Part shown: in pieces, positions 1-10,258 of the stretch
Position numbering within the stretch: the stretch's first letter is position 1
Layout: every line of letters begins with the position of its first letter
Source: Entoloma clypeatum
Lineage: Eukaryota > Basidiomycota > Agaricomycetes > Agaricales > Entolomataceae
Length of the DNA stretch: 64,000 bases
Assembly: GCA_963565915.1 (NCBI GenBank)
Contig: OY751489.1
Coordinates: 372,001 to 436,000 of the forward strand
Reading direction: 5' to 3'
Translations under genes and position numbers: made by a program
Notes under the pieces: generated by a model
Told to the model about the DNA's origin: nothing
Database searches by the model: none
What the model saw: the letters and a program-made list of their open reading frames with translations, nothing else

Positions 1-156
1 CATGGCAAAGATCTTACAAACAAGGATCGAGGGATGGCAGCACAGAAGAGGAGTATGACGGGGATGATCATTTCTAAAATTTTTTGTACCATTCATCGCT
101 GCATCGGTTTCTTCCGATTGAATATGGCTTCACAAATATTAACATAGGGAGCGGCG

Positions 157-472
157 TCACAGCTTTCGTTTCTTATTTGAGACTGCCTGCATGTATTCAC
201 CGATGACCTCGGACGTCTGTTGTGTCTGAGCAAGGTCCTTCTTGTCACTTCGCAGCGGCTGTGGCGAAGGTGAAGGGGTCAGTAGCGCGGTGCGTCCCGC
301 AGTGGACAACGCGTTCGGGCTCAGTATCTGAGAGGGTGGCTGTAAAGCCAACGGCCGCCTGCCTGTAAGTCCAAGGGCTTCAGCGATCAAACAAAAACAT
401 TTGTAGCAGTGATCCCGCACCTGTTCTTTCCGCAGCAGTCAAATTCACTCTGCCTTCAACGATGGCTTTCAT
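157..472 (-). CDS. small basic hypothetical protein, 2 exons
   Basis: I do not recognise this protein. A start codon at 472 opens a 52-nt first exon (421-472). A 58-nt intron (363-420, GTGCGG...TTACAG) joins in frame to a second exon (157-362), giving 85 residues. The product is Ser/Pro/Gln-rich and ends in a lysine/arginine cluster (NKKRKL) that could act as a nuclear localisation signal; no domain is visible. It lies only 54 bp downstream of the stop codon of the bZIP fusion gene on the same strand. Because the protein is short, it could also be the remnant of a longer gene. The splice model is my inference from the reading frame. Confidence 0.4.
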
Positions 473-526
473 GAAGACGAAGTAGTAATATTATATCTAT
501 AATCTAAAAAATAAAAGTAAGTATTA

Positions 527-3500
527 CTAAAAAAAATTACGTATGAAGACTTCGCAATCAGTCGACACGACGCCATCGAGCTGGCCACTCTTGGAATACT
601 TCTTGGCGACTGCTGTGGCCGGGTGGAGATCTATCGGCCCTGTCATCGCAGAGAGCACCTCCCTTTCCAAGACATGCGGTTTCTTCCCCGGCATGATCCA
701 CGAACGTTCATATGGCACCTTCCCAATATCCACCGCAGCCGCCACTTGATAGATGAAATTGCAAAAGATCGATTTGTTGGCTTTCGCGCGTCGCCAGAGG
801 ATAGGGAACTCTCGTCTTTTCGCGTCCTCGGAATCGACGTTGTTGGAGGACCAAAAGGCTGTCACTTCTACTTGCACCTCGGTGTTGATCTGTTCGAACC
901 CGAATAGAACGGACGGGCAAAGATCACGGTCGAAAGTCCACCCCTCGACACGGTTGAAGATGTTGTCATTGTGGGTGTATTTCCACACAGCGATGTCGGA
1001 TTCCGCCTCTGGCACCCCTTGGACCGCATCGGTGTCCGCATGCGAAGCGACGGCCCACCGGTTCGTAGATCGTTCCACTCCAGACGCTTGGCCCATCGAA
1101 AAGCCTGTTTTCACTGACGGACTCAACCCCAAGGCCATTTCAAGGTTCAGGCCTCTGCTGTTGCTAATGGTCGTCTTCGCTGAATCAGTTTCCTTGAACG
1201 AAGATTTGGGCCATCGATCGAGGAGGGTCAGGGAATCTGGCACTGAGGAAGCGACTATCCGAACTTGCGCGAACGACAAGAAATATGACGGCTGATTTGC
1301 GAGCATGGAGTTGATCTCCAGCTTCGTTATGTCCACTTTGAACCACGGGCCGCCCCACTCGGTGTGGGCTGGAGGCGTCGTCTGATCTTCGTTAACCTGC
1401 GCAAACAATCGATGGTCAAGTCCCTGAACCAGAAAAATCAACGCACTGTGATATCAATACCAGCCGCTGTATTGACTCGATGAGACTCATTCGCACTTCC
1501 TTTGATCGACAGCGTGGAATGCAAGGGAATGCTGATGATCCGCGGCCCACACAGTCGTCCCTTCCCCTTGTGTCGGCTAGGGCCGCCTCCCTTGCCTTTG
1601 TCCTCGTCGCCATCATCATCACCGGAGCTATCACCTCCGTCGTCTGGTCCGCCACCACCACCAGGTGGCATTCGAGCTCCCGGTTGGTTACCAGTGTTTT
1701 CCCTCCGAAGCTTGCCACTACTACTTCCCGAGCCCCCAGTAAACACGACCCCCTCCATATCGTCGCCATTACCAGATGTCCCACTGGTCCCACCGTCCCC
1801 AGCCACCCAAACCCTCCCGAGTTCCAAATCAAGGCGACGACCAGCTGGGCCATCTGCTGGTGGATCGATGGGAATGTAGTACGTCTGTCCGTGGGTATAC
1901 ATGATGACCGGAAATGGAGCAAACACGGGCTCAAAGATCGTGCATACGTCGTTCTCTGTCATTCGCAAGTCCCCATCCAGAAGAAGATGGATTTCTTCGA
2001 CAAGGATCCCCTGGGACAACATCGTTTCGTTGAACCCCACTTGAATCATGTACTCTCCTTCGAAGCAGATGCCACCGAGTGCCATTCGAAGAGCGGGTTC
2101 CAAGAGATGCGCATGAAGCGAAGCTTGATCAGCTGTACTAGCGATACATTGATTCTCTTTCCACATTCCACACTGCGAAGGCCGTACCTCCTCGTCTTCG
2201 GACAACCGCGGCGCCACGGACACCGCAGAGGGACCCAACCGCTCTTGGCAGAACACCGGCGCCCGCTCCCTCGCTCGCACAGCCCCCTCCTCCAACTTGA
2301 ACGCCTTCACCTGCGCCTCCAAGCCCTGCTGATACCGCAGCTTTCGCAAGCGGCTCCGTCGCGCAGCGACTGTGTTCTGCCGCCGCCTGTACTCTATCAA
2401 CTCGCGCTCGGTCAGCTCGCCACGCTCGCTGGTTTGAACGACTTCTTCGTCGTCGTCGTCGTCGTCGTCTGCAAACGCCAGTGCCGCCCGCGCACTGCGC
2501 TTCCTCGCTAAGGTGGCGGGGACGTCTTTCCACGAGGACGCCGCTGCCATGCCCGTGTGCGTGATATACTTCCGCGGCTGTGTCGGCGCGTCGATGGGAA
2601 CGAGCGCCGCCGCGGCGTGGACGGGCTTCCTGCGTGTGCCTGGCTCCGAGCTCTCGAAACTGTCAACGTGATAAAGCGCCGCTGCTGGGGCCTGCGACCA
2701 CTCGGGCGTATGGTGAGGCAAATTTCCCTCGAGGATCGATGGCGGTGGATGATGGGCCCGTCCTGCATTGCCTGGTGGTGCCTCCCCGGGAAGCCACAGC
2801 GAGGCTCCGCCCGAATCGGGAAAGAGAATAGTCGGCTGCGGCCGACTACGTTTGCGAGGTACGGGGCTAGCAGGGGAGAGTGTGTCCCAGGTCTCCTGGG
2901 GCTGAATGAAGGGGGAAGTAGGTGGCTCGAATGTCTCTTCTGGCAGAAAAGAAAATTCAGAGGACGTGGTGCCAGACAGATTCAGGGACCCGTATGGCTC
3001 CAACAGCGGCTGTGCACGGGGCTTTTCCAGTGCGTGTGGTAGCGGTGGTGGTGATAGTGGTTCCAGCTCGGGGAATGAGTACAAGTTGACGGGGGACCAT
3101 GAGCCCAACATAGCGGTAGCAGTAGCAGGGACGCCTGCCAACGGGTCAGGCTCGAACGGATTGTAAACTTGGAACCCCCCGTCGTCGAACGTGTCGGTTC
3201 CAAACGCGGCGGGGGTGTTGAGGGCATCTGATTCGGGGGTGTCGTTACAGTCGACTCCGTCTCTGGCAGCGTCGCGGTCACTGAACGGCTCCGTGTCCGA
3301 GTCGGCGTAGAAGCGGGGGTTGATAGGACTGAATGTGCCAAAGTCACGGTCGGGAGTCGGGTTGTAGTCGGCAAGGTTGTAGTAGTCGTAAGCGCCATCT
3401 CCGTCAGCGTAAGGAGCCTTTGTCCTCGTCTCTCCAGTCTGAAGACGATCCCGAGGAGTCTGATCTACGATATCATCATCATCATAATCGTGGGCTGCCA

Positions 3501-3537
3501 CAGAAAATGTGGGGGATGTGGGATTTGAGTCAGACAT
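527..3537 (-). CDS. GCN4-type bZIP fused in frame to an uncharacterised protein
   Basis: Exon 1 (1447-3537) and exon 2 (527-1396) join across a 50-nt intron to encode 986 residues. Residues 1 to about 455 are a Gcn4/Cpc1-like transcription factor. It has an acidic N-terminus, a conserved block ALVPIDAPTQPRKY, an Asp run (GTC microsatellite on the plus strand) and the basic region RRRQNTVAARRSRLRKL. The zipper is poor: in the heptad positions that read L, L, W, C in the neighbouring paralogue, this copy has L, F, V and P. No stop follows; the frame runs into a second, unrelated part with an EEIHLLLDGDLRM stretch, a Gly/Asp-rich linker, an ISIPLHSTLS block and a C-terminal beta-rich-looking region. 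I believe that part belongs to an orphan Agaricomycete family but cannot name it. A candidate 50-nt intron (2138-2187) would instead end the bZIP protein at DEEYS. Whether one or two genes exist is open. Confidence 0.6.
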
Positions 3538-4189
3538 GGAATTCAGTGAAGGATAGTGGTATGGGGCTTATAATATATACTCGCCCGTGGGGCCTGGGTG
3601 ACGAGGCTGAGCAATTCGCACCGCCATCCCGCGTCACTGCTAGTCTGGACTATACACTATTATCGAACGGGCGGTGCATAATGTCATAGTCGGTGATAAA
3701 GCGTGAGACCAGCTCTTAGAAGCCGATTGCGGCCTGACAACAACTCTTTGAACATTGACTTCTGCAATTACACTCGTAAACGCTTCTGAGTGTATTTCTT
3801 GCAAATTCGGCGAACCATACATACAAACGATGCTACAGGTACATACGTATGTACGTTGTGATGGACGGTTGAGGGAGGGGATATTGTATTGTATTGTACA
3901 AAGCACGATGCGGAAGTAGATTGATCAAATCATATCGGTTCTCGAAAATAAGAGGGGCGTCAGCTATCCGGAAGACACACATGCGCAAAAAAGAAAGGGG
4001 GATTGCAACAAAAAAAAAAAATTGATGACTGGGAGGGAAAGTTATCATATGTATCAAGCAAATAAAATATCGATTCAACATGTGGAGGGGGGGGGGGGCA
4101 GGATTGGGGGGTATTCACAGCAGGCAAAGAGAAAAAGAACGTAGAACAAAACACGGTCCAACATCCGAACGTCTTTTTCTTCTTTCTCT
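3538..4189. other. intergenic region between the two bZIP genes
   Basis: This is the promoter of the bZIP fusion gene and the 3' flank of its upstream paralogue. It holds A-rich and G-rich runs (4009-4020 and 4087-4098) and no credible coding frame. A TATAATATATA stretch at about 3568-3579 lies 30 to 40 bp upstream of the fusion gene's start codon on the minus strand and may be part of its core promoter. Confidence 0.5.
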
Positions 4190-5821
4190 TCAAAACTCCT
4201 CTTCATCCCCAAACATCGGCGGCACAATCCCATGCCCCTTGAACATCTCCTGACACATCGCCACCCTCTCCTTCCACCGCACACACGCCCCCTCCAGCAC
4301 CCTCACACGCTCCTCCAAATGCTGCTGATACTCCAACTTGCGCTTCCGACTCCGCCTCGCAGCGACCGTGTTCTGCCGCCGCTTGTGCTCTATCGTCTCC
4401 CGCTCGGTCGGGTTGGGCCCGAGCGGCTCTATGTCCTGGTCGTCGTCGTCGTCAGCACCGAACGCGGCGGACCGCGCCCGCTTCCGCGCAAAGAGCGTCG
4501 GAACCGCTTTGCGCGAGGTCGCCGAGGGGAGGACGTAGTTCCGCGGCTGCGTCGGCGCGTCGACGGGGACGAGCGCCTGCGGAGTCACACCCTTGCGAGT
4601 GCCATTCGCCCCTGGGGTGCGGCGGGCGGTGGTGGTGGTAGTGGTGGTAGTGGTGGTGCTGCTATGTGGGACGGCGGTTGGGGCAGGCAACGCTGGCGAG
4701 GGGAAGGTGGTGCTGGTGAGGTGGGGCGAGGCGAAGATGGACGCGGGGTTGATGGAAGGGCTGAAGTCGTGCAGCATCGGGGATTCAGGGGTGAGGGTAT
4801 ACAGCATGTCCGGGAGCGCCGGTGGCTGGGGTGGTTTCTCCAGTTGTTGTGGGGGCGCAAAGATGGCCGAGCCGTAGTCGATACATGGGAACAGCAAGTC
4901 TCCTCCGGCGTCGTCGAACATTCCCGTCAGCACGTCATCCACACCGACGACGGGCGTGTTGAGGAAGTCGGTGTCGGGGGAGAAGAACTCGTCACCAAAG
5001 TCGTTGAAATCGGGAGAAGAGGTCAGGTCAGGCGTCGGTGGCTGCGGCATCCCTGGAGTCGAGGGGTGATGAGGAGGGTGGATAGGAGTGAAGGAAAAGG
5101 AGAATGTACCTTGCGTCAGGAAATCTTGGAGCGTGTCCATGACGGGGGTTTGAAGATCTGCAGGCGATACTGTGGCGATGTCGGGAGAGTCCGCGACCGG
5201 GGAATTATCGGTGTTTTGGTTGAGCATATTGAGATAGTTTGCTTTCATAGATAAAAAGTCTGATAGGGGTTCAGGTTCAGGTTCGCTTGAGCGATGAGGT
5301 GCAGTTGAGGGCGCAGGGGGAAGATTCTTGGGAATATCACGGGCGGTTATGGGGCCATGTGGCGAAGTAAAGACCAGATTGGACGTCCGTAGACGTTGAC
5401 GGCGGTGTGTTAAGACATGGTGATTGGAGGCGGAAGAGCTTGGTAGCGATGGTCCAAGGTAGTGCGAGAAGGCATCAGATGAGGTTGCCGGTGATGATAA
5501 ATAACGAGCCGCGCTATTCACAAAGTACGGAACATGTTGACCGCTCGAGTTCTGTTGTAGGTGTCCGGACTGAGGCTGAATCGCGACTTTGGGAAAAGTT
5601 TCAGGAAAGGGCGTGGACCGCGACGACAACGCGGGCGAGAGGCTGAGGAGTCTGGAATCAGGCGACGAAGTCAGTTCTGATTTAACTGGGCTCTGATTAT
5701 GCTGCGCAGAGGTTTGGGCCGAGTGACTGCGCATCGGATCATCGATGGACATTTGCATGTGCGATGTGGAGGTCGAAGCGACACATGGATGTGTGCTCGT
5801 CCACGTAAATGAAGCCAGCAT
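4190..5821 (-). CDS. GCN4/CPC1-type bZIP transcription factor
   Basis: The protein ends with a classical bZIP: basic region KRRQNTVAARRSRKRKLEYQ followed by heptads L-L-W-C and a short tail ending DEEEF. The upstream part is Pro/Ser/Thr-rich and acidic, with the block ALVPVDAPTQPRNY shared with the neighbouring gene, so the two are tandem paralogues. Gcn4/Cpc1 proteins activate amino-acid biosynthesis genes at TGASTCA sites in the nucleus. I chose the ATG at 5821 (MLASFTW) because a GTGAGT donor just upstream (about 5961) and an acceptor ending GCGAGAAG mark a 5'-UTR intron. The frame itself stays open to 5959, but that stretch reads like intron. A later ATG (MQMSIDD) is possible. A poly-Thr tract corresponds to an ACC microsatellite. 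Confidence 0.8.
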   Translation of the reverse strand: MLASFTWTSTHPCVASTSTSHMQMSIDDPMRSHSAQTSAQHNQSPVKSELTSSPDSRLLSLSPALSSRSTPFPETFPKVAIQPQSGHLQQNSSGQHVPYFVNSAARYLSSPATSSDAFSHYLGPSLPSSSASNHHVLTHRRQRLRTSNLVFTSPHGPITARDIPKNLPPAPSTAPHRSSEPEPEPLSDFLSMKANYLNMLNQNTDNSPVADSPDIATVSPADLQTPVMDTLQDFLTQGTFSFSFTPIHPPHHPSTPGMPQPPTPDLTSSPDFNDFGDEFFSPDTDFLNTPVVGVDDVLTGMFDDAGGDLLFPCIDYGSAIFAPPQQLEKPPQPPALPDMLYTLTPESPMLHDFSPSINPASIFASPHLTSTTFPSPALPAPTAVPHSSTTTTTTTTTTARRTPGANGTRKGVTPQALVPVDAPTQPRNYVLPSATSRKAVPTLFARKRARSAAFGADDDDDQDIEPLGPNPTERETIEHKRRQNTVAARRSRKRKLEYQQHLEERVRVLEGACVRWKERVAMCQEMFKGHGIVPPMFGDEEEF

Positions 5822-6100
5822 GGCTTCTCGCCCCCCGCAAAAATGTAAAGAAAAAGGGGGTGGGGTGGTTGGAGATATCGCACGAGGGGCTGCAGCACAG
5901 GCAGACGCAACGAATGCAATGTAGGCCGAAAAGGCAACCAGGTACGCAGGAGAAGTCACTCACGGGTCTGCCTCTGTAGTGGCGCCAAGCTTGAACAAGA
6001 ACTGAGTCTGTCCAAGTCAAAGGCACAGATGGGGGGCGGGAGTAAAACAAGAAATCCCTATTCATTCTGACTCGCCCCCCTTATAAATTTTCTCACTCAA
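5822..6100 (-). promoter_or_regulatory. 5' leader and core promoter of the GCN4-type gene
   Basis: On the minus strand a TTTATAAG box (about 6082-6089) precedes a GAGTCA Gcn4 half-site and an upstream ATG at 6065. If the 5'-UTR intron is spliced as proposed, the frame opened at 6065 passes over the main start codon out of frame and stops near 5671. That is an overlapping uORF of the type that controls GCN4-class genes. The transcription start is unknown; if it lies downstream of 6065 the uORF would not exist. Confidence 0.35.
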
Positions 6101-7973
6101 TCACATTCAATCTCCGCCGGACCCGCCGCTCGCTTAGCTCGACGCCTCACACGGCGGCCAGGCACCCCTTGACAAGGCAGTGTCCTCCCCACTTAATCAC
6201 ACATCGGCTGTGCATTCCACATAGAAATCCTACACGTATGCACCGTTTTTCTTTTCCCTCCAGACAAGAGAACAGTCCTTCGACAAAGTGGCATGTGTTT
6301 TTTTGAGTGTCGAATCCACCGAGTCATTGTTCCTTTTTGGGGGCCGGCTGACCAAATCACCCGCCGTTGCGGTTGGTACGGACTTCCCACGTAGACCGCG
6401 TACCGCAGCCCTGCCCCACGTAAACTGAAAGAAACGCATGTCCCAAAGTCGCACAGGTTGGAAATTCCAACCATAGGCACGGGGGATGTTCATTGCCGTT
6501 GTTGGGGCAAAGGGCACGCACCGCAAGTGGTAAACATCGCATCAGCTGACATGTTTACTTGGGTCCCCCTGAGGCCACGTCAGCGTTTCCTTCAACGTTC
6601 GGCTGGATGATGGCGCGAGACCAGTATGTTTAGGAAAAAACCAAGAAGCCAATGAATGAATGATGATGAACAACAAGTACCTGGAGACCGCAGTAAAATC
6701 GCTCCAACACCGATTTCGTATCAGTCCCGGCATACCTGGATCAAGGAACACGAAAGAAGAACAGCAACACGCGTTGCGTAGGATTATTCATCCTCCAAAA
6801 AGTCCGAGATGTTGCCGAGAGTTAAGGTTGATGATCATTGTCCAGCCAATGAGGAAGGAGAGAGCCATCGCCACAAAAGGGGAGGAATCAGATGAAAGGA
6901 AAGGAAGCGGAGGCGGAGGTGGGCCCAGTCAATCACAGAGGATCAGGCCAGCTGCAGACCACTCGGGAGAGCAAGCACGAAGAACAGCAAGACGAAGCCT
7001 TATAAACAACCCACCTTTCCCTCACGTCATCTTCCCCCGACTGCGCCTCCGCCCACCGGCACCCCCCGCATAGCCACACACGGGAACATCCTAACACCCA
7101 CCAGGCATCCCGACCCCTTACCCCCGCCCCCCCCCGCCCGGCTTCTCGAGAGCCCGATACCCGCCTTGCGAAAAAAAGGCCGCACCTTTTAACAAAATGG
7201 CCAGTGAGGGAGGGGGGCCTTATATATACCCCCAAACCTCCCTGACGGAGGGGCGGGACCGACAAGCCCCCTTTTTTGGGAATTTTGGTTGGAGTCAGAT
7301 AATCAAAATCACGACATCGCAAACCTTTTTTTGGGTTAAAAGGGCACACGTGCACGATGAGTCAGGCGGCCCGTCGTCGGGGAGGCGGTGAGTCAGATCT
7401 AGAGTCGGGGTTGATGGGGGGGAGGGAAGGTACGTACTGAGTGTGGGCTGCTCAGGCTTATATACATACAGCGCGAGCGGCCGAGTCATGCTAACGGATA
7501 TAGCTATGACCCCTCGAGGACCCACGGGGATGAGGCAGGGGTTTATCCTACTTCGTCACTTAATACCCGTTGGAGAGTAAATAGAGAGCTGGGATGATGC
7601 GTGTGATGCAATCGGGGGTTGTAGCGATATGGAAGAGAAAACTGCATTTTGGGCGTTAATCACAGATAGAAGACACTCGCTATGACTCCTCGAGCGTCAC
7701 GAAGGACCCATCCCACTCGAGGTGTTATTGCCGTTGAGTTATCCTATCCTATTTTGTCGATGTTGGTTCGGTTGTTACAAGATAGCGAGGCGCCCCCTCC
7801 TGATGCAATCACGACACGGTTCCGACATGGAAGGGTGAAAATGGTGTGTATAGAGCGTTAAAAGATGGAAGACACAGAATACATACATACACCAAACGCC
7901 GGCAAATAGAATAGTCGTAATGCGCCCGCGTCCAACGTTAAGAGATTCATCCCGATCGTGAGTAACTAGATGT
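6101..7973. other. long intergenic region with imperfect repeats
   Basis: I see no credible gene here. The region separates the GCN4-type gene start from the SHO1 stop. Between about 7490 and 7900 two stretches resemble each other imperfectly, sharing phrases such as TATGAC[CT]CCTCGAG, GATGCAATC and GAAGACAC, which suggests an old duplication of about 200 bp. Purine-rich and C-rich runs are common. Confidence 0.4.
7358..7395. promoter_or_regulatory. pair of TGAGTCA Gcn4/AP-1 sites
   Basis: Two exact TGAGTCA heptamers lie at 7358-7364 and 7389-7395, 31 bp apart. A third partial site (CGAGTCA) is near 7484. They sit about 1.5 kb upstream of the GCN4-type gene start. Function in autoregulation is inference. 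Confidence 0.4.
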
Positions 7974-9113
7974 CTATGGAAGAGGTTCGACGAGCTTAAG
8001 GTAGTTCGATGGAGCGACTGGAGATGTCGTGTTAGTCCAAGTCGTAGAGGATTATGCAGATTACTCACTTCCCGAGGCCCCATCAGCCTTCCTCACATGC
8101 CACCAATTCCCAGACCTATCGAACACCTCCAAGACCTCACCCTTGTTGAGCGATATCTCGTTCGGATCATCGGGTTGTGCATCGTCTATATACCGTCCCA
8201 GCCCCGTGAACAACAGCTGAAAAACCAAAAGTAAGAAAAACCCACAAGGATACAACGCCTCCGCCTTCAACAAGCGGGCCTCACCATCCACAACAGTGGA
8301 CATCGAGATCGCCTTCCCACTCCCCCCGCTATCCCTCTGCACCTCTTCCGCCGGAGGCTTCGTGGTCCCCGAAGGCGGATACCTAAACGTCGCCAAATTC
8401 ACTGACGAATCTTTCACCGACCCCTCTCGCACACTCTGCGGCGGCCCCACCTGCCCCGCCGTCAACCTCGGCCGCGCCCCCTCCACCCCTCCCCCCCCAC
8501 CTCCCCCTCCCCTCCCACCTATCCCACCTATCCCACCACCTCCCCGTCCCCCATCCACAAACCGCAACACCCCCGACTCCGGCTCCAGCGTAAAGTACCC
8601 CACCCACAGCAGATCCACCACCGCAATGACGAACCACCCCGCACACAGCGCCCGCTGCGCATGCGTCGCGGGGTCGTACACGTTCCTGTCGATCCCGATG
8701 ACGGCGAACACGACGACGATGGAGGAGAAGGTCGAGACGGTGTGTCGGTAGGCGCGGATCGTGTCGGATTCGAGGCTGAAGACGATGCCGAGGAGGAGGA
8801 AGGTCTGCACGACGAGGGCGAACCAGAGGGTGCCGACCGGGGTGTGGCCGACTGTATGGGGGGGGGTGGCGTGGTTAAGGGGGTTTTGTTTTTATATGGG
8901 GAGGGAGGGGGACGTACGGTCGGCGGTGACGACTGCTTGAGCGATGAGGGCGATCGTCCAGGAGATCTGTGAAGGTATGGAATGCGTGAGTGTTTGTTTG
9001 TTATGAATGGATGGGCGACTCACGATGGCGAGGACGAGCGTGACGAGGAAGAAATAGCTGCTGGTGAGCCGTGCAAACAGCGACGGGGCGCTGCCAGCGT
9101 CGCGCGAGAACAT
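7974..9113 (-). CDS. SHO1: SHO1 osmosensor (HOG pathway), 4 TM + SH3
   Basis: Sho1 is a plasma-membrane scaffold of the high-osmolarity MAP kinase pathway; its SH3 domain binds Pbs2. Five exons fit in frame: 9024-9113, 8918-8966, 8246-8851, 8069-8185 and 7974-8017 (906 nt, 301 residues). The N-terminal third holds four hydrophobic segments (such as SYFFLVTLVLAI and VVQTFLLLGIVFSL). A glycine-rich linker follows, then a C-terminal SH3 domain with ALYPYDAQPDDPNEISLNKG, the WW pair in GNWWHVRK and the closing IAPSNYLKL. The last intron splits the SH3 codon for Ile, and without it the protein would end early at SGSE. Length and architecture match the fungal family. Confidence 0.93.
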
Positions 9114-9853
9114 AATTCTAGTTGGGATAAGTGAGGGAAGAGAAAGAGAAAAAGAAAAGAAACGAATGTGTGGGAGACTCACGGTGGTCAATGCGAAGGA
9201 ACACGGAATCCGAACATGTGCCCGACCGTGCCACCTGCCACACTAGTCCATAACGAGAGTTGGGGCTGTGGTGGGGCGCGGTGATAAGTTTTTTCGACTT
9301 GGCTGAGCCTGGTGCGCAGGGTTTAGATGTCCGAGACCCCGGCTTGAAACTTTGAAAGCTTGACCTTCGAAATGCGGACAATCGGTGGCGCCATGCCCAC
9401 CGAGTCTTTGTGTGGTTTTCGGAGACAACCAGGATTGTGATCCGAGGTCACGCGCTCCAAACGGACCAGAGGTACGTACTAGCAACCTCCAAATCTCCCT
9501 GGGGGACATGCCTACATACTTAACCACGGGTCTGGAACCAAAATTTCTTACACGAGGTCGGCATTTTTTTTTTTTTTTGGTGTCAACAATTTATATACCG
9601 GTACCCTGAGGGCAGTCCGGTCGCCTACTACTACAAGTCGGCAGTAGAGAATTTTAACGTGCATGTGGGCTAGCACAGAAATGTCCAAAAAATAGAAAAG
9701 ACGGTACAGCGATAAGAGGCAATCAGGGGACTACAGAGGAGAGCATACACCAAAAGTAACATGATATGTAGAGAGAGACGACATACATGTAGCTGGATAC
9801 TCCTTGAGGGGAGTATGACTTTAAGCGTCCCCGTGACCAGTTCACACTTCCCC
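9114..9853. other. intergenic, SHO1 promoter side to retrotransposon
   Basis: No coding region is supported. It includes the SHO1 promoter (CT-rich on the minus strand near 9120-9170), a T run at 9566-9579, and from roughly 9800 the downstream remainder of the LINE-like sequence into which the LTR element inserted. Confidence 0.4.
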
Positions 9854-9858
9854 ATCAT

Positions 9859-10245
9859 TGTTACGGACTTACCAGTTTGTATGCTACGCACTTTTCCCAT
9901 GCATTGTACCTTCGTCATTTCTTTGACTCATCAGACCGCTTATTCATTTACCTTTACTCTACCATTCTCCTTTAGTATACTTCGCTCCCGCGCTGACTCG
10001 CACTCCGCAGTAGGGATTACTCAGTCCGCAGTCATCTGACTCACTTCGCACTGCCTTTCCGCAGTTACTGACTCATCCGCACTGCCTTCCGCAGCTACTG
10101 ACTCACTCGCTACCGCTCGTAGCCAGTACTATATAAACCCCATGTACCATAGCTACATTCCTTAGATTTAGCAATCACTTTGCTCTTCGCCTTTCCACTT
10201 CCTGCATACTCTGCCGAACCTTGGAACGGTTTGTTAAGCATAACA
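9859..10245 (+). repeat. 5' LTR
   Basis: 387 bp, begins TGTTACGG and ends AAGCATAACA, with 5-bp inverted ends TGTTA/TAACA. By reading, it differs from the 3' LTR at three positions (C/T at base 6, A/G in ACC[AG]GTTT, A/G in ATC[AG]GACC). Confidence 0.97.
9924..10137 (+). promoter_or_regulatory. LTR promoter: TGACTCA array and TATA box
   Basis: Four exact TGACTCA heptamers lie at 9924-9930, 10037-10043, 10069-10075 and 10099-10105, and a TGACTC half-site at 9994-9999. The last three are spaced 30 to 32 bp within a degenerate CCGCAG...TACTGACTCA repeat. A TATATAAA box follows at 10130-10137. TGACTCA is the consensus for Gcn4/AP-1 bZIP proteins. The same set is present in the 3' LTR. Confidence 0.75.
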
Positions 10246-10247
10246 AG

Positions 10248-10258
10248 TTGCTAAATCT
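10248..10258 (+). other. primer-binding site of self-priming type
   Basis: TTGCTAAATCT starts 2 nt after the 5' LTR. It is the exact reverse complement of AGATTTAGCAA at 10164-10174, which begins 34 nt after the start of the TATA box, where transcription would be expected to begin. No TGG typical of a tRNA primer is present. This is the arrangement known from Tf1/sushi elements, where the first 11 nt of the RNA fold back as primer. Confidence 0.7.

Noticed and set aside
1480..2511. 343-codon plus-strand open frame opposite the bZIP fusion gene
   Set aside because: Arg/Pro/Val-rich composition from a GC-biased antisense frame; the minus-strand frame has clear domains.
4232..5254. 340-codon plus-strand open frame opposite the GCN4-type gene
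   Set aside because: Antisense shadow with repetitive Gly/Arg/Val content and no domain.
5822..5959. N-terminal extension MTSPAYLVAFSAYIAF of the GCN4-type gene, resembling a signal peptide
   Set aside because: It starts next to a GTGAGT donor and reads through what looks like a 5'-UTR intron; a secretion signal makes no sense for a bZIP factor.
8296..8751. Pro-rich plus-strand frame across SHO1
   Set aside because: Reverse of the Gly-rich linker of SHO1; no independent evidence.
10021..10105. Regular CCGCAG...TGACTCA spacing taken as a CRISPR array
   Set aside because: Units are degenerate, about 30 bp, lie in both LTRs just before a TATA box, and the genome is eukaryotic.
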